From: Chloroflexi bacterium HGW-Chloroflexi-10
GTDB taxonomy: Bacteria > Chloroflexota > Anaerolineae > Anaerolineales > Anaerolineaceae
Length of the DNA: 64,000 nucleotides
NCBI GenBank assembly: GCA_002840755.1
Contig: PHBZ01000001.1
Location: 62,001 to 126,000, forward strand
Direction of reading: 5' to 3'
Positions within the stretch are counted from its first letter, which is position 1. Every line of letters begins with the position of its first letter. The translations under genes and the position numbers were made by a program. Under the pieces are notes generated by a model. That model did not search any database. It was not told the origin of the DNA and saw nothing but the letters and a program-made list of their open reading frames with translations. Positions 63,805 through 64,000 of the stretch are shown one piece after another.

Positions 63805-64000
63805 TTATCGGTTCCCCAAATTCATATCAGTACTTATTTTCTCCGTCCAAACCCGAATGGCGTCCCAATCGCGTTCGTCACTAGCCTGCATCTTTTTCAA
63901 TGGATCAATCAGGCTATAGGGAGATTTCAGAGTGAGCGGATCGAACTTTCCAACAAAAACAGCGCGGCGGCCAAACCAACCGCCAACACGACCGGCGCAA
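63805..64000 (-). CDS. Flavodoxin-domain protein (HemG-like), C-terminal part only
   Basis: The last 65 codons of a minus-strand gene run off the right edge. The readable tail includes GGWFGRRAVFVGKFDPL and ERDWDAIRVWTEKI, matching the RNWPAIRAWAEGL tail of the gene at 61101. The stop is TAA at 63805-63807, 75 bases before the next gene. It is the third flavodoxin-like gene of the operon. Confidence 0.82.
   Translation of the reverse strand, partial: CAGRVGGWFGRRAVFVGKFDPLTLKSPYSLIDPLKKMQASDERDWDAIRVWTEKISTDMNLGNR

Overview
The window is about 64 kb of chromosome from an uncultured-type, mid-GC bacterium that looks like a member of the Chloroflexota, class Anaerolineae. This is inferred from gene content only: a DUF3160 protein with an SH3 tail, zinc-ribbon proteins fused to membrane or surface domains, LVIVD beta-propeller proteins ending in a YLPL motif, DUF2723 and DUF4832 proteins, and carbohydrate ABC importers without their own ATPase. 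No rRNA, tRNA, CRISPR array, prophage or insertion sequence was recognised.

Layout. 1-8.6 kb: a truncated DUF3160 gene, a subtilisin-like lipoprotein, a DEDDh exonuclease, an MFS carrier, an OsmC-like gene interrupted by an in-frame TGA that looks like a selenocysteine codon, a TIGR00027-type methyltransferase and ettA. 8.6-14.7 kb: an intergenic repeat region, then a maltodextrin-type locus (LacI-type operators, binding protein, two permeases, GH13 enzyme, LacI regulator). 14.8-19.1 kb: a large LamG-like surface protein, a DoxX protein and a DeoR regulator. 19.3-26.3 kb: MFS plus HAD pair under a region with a 10-bp repeat ladder, a GNAT/TetR/membrane protein/MFS operon, a zinc-ribbon protein and a HAD phosphatase.

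26.5-43.6 kb is one long plus-strand sugar cluster. It encodes a DeoR regulator, amidohydrolase, SIS-domain sugar-phosphate isomerase/deaminase, a complete importer except the ATPase, a translationally coupled trio (DUF2723 membrane glycosyltransferase-like, DUF4874/DUF4832 lipoprotein, DUF4832-like barrel protein), a GNAT protein, a GH4 glycosidase, a LacD-type aldolase, an MFS carrier, a PfkB kinase and a GatZ/KbaZ-family protein. Together these suggest uptake of galactosides or galactosaminides and catabolism through tagatose phosphates.

43.6-50 kb: a small zinc-ribbon membrane protein, an AT-rich MerR plus aldo/keto reductase island with a gutted second reductase, and four genes whose families recur in aminoglycoside or natural-product chemistry (APH-like kinase, nucleotidyltransferase, ClbS/DinB-like, BtrH-like). 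50-57 kb: a four-PAS HD-GYP protein and two tandem LVIVD propeller proteins. 57-61 kb: an XRE-cupin regulator divergent from a LysE exporter, an EamA carrier, an Ada repair protein and an HD-domain protein. 61-64 kb: a minus-strand operon alternating three flavodoxin-like proteins with two membrane proteins, running off the window.

The most striking signals are the probable selenocysteine OsmC with a SECIS-like hairpin, the GatZ gene without GatY, the DUF2723/DUF4832 trio inside a sugar operon, and the alternating flavodoxin/membrane operon.
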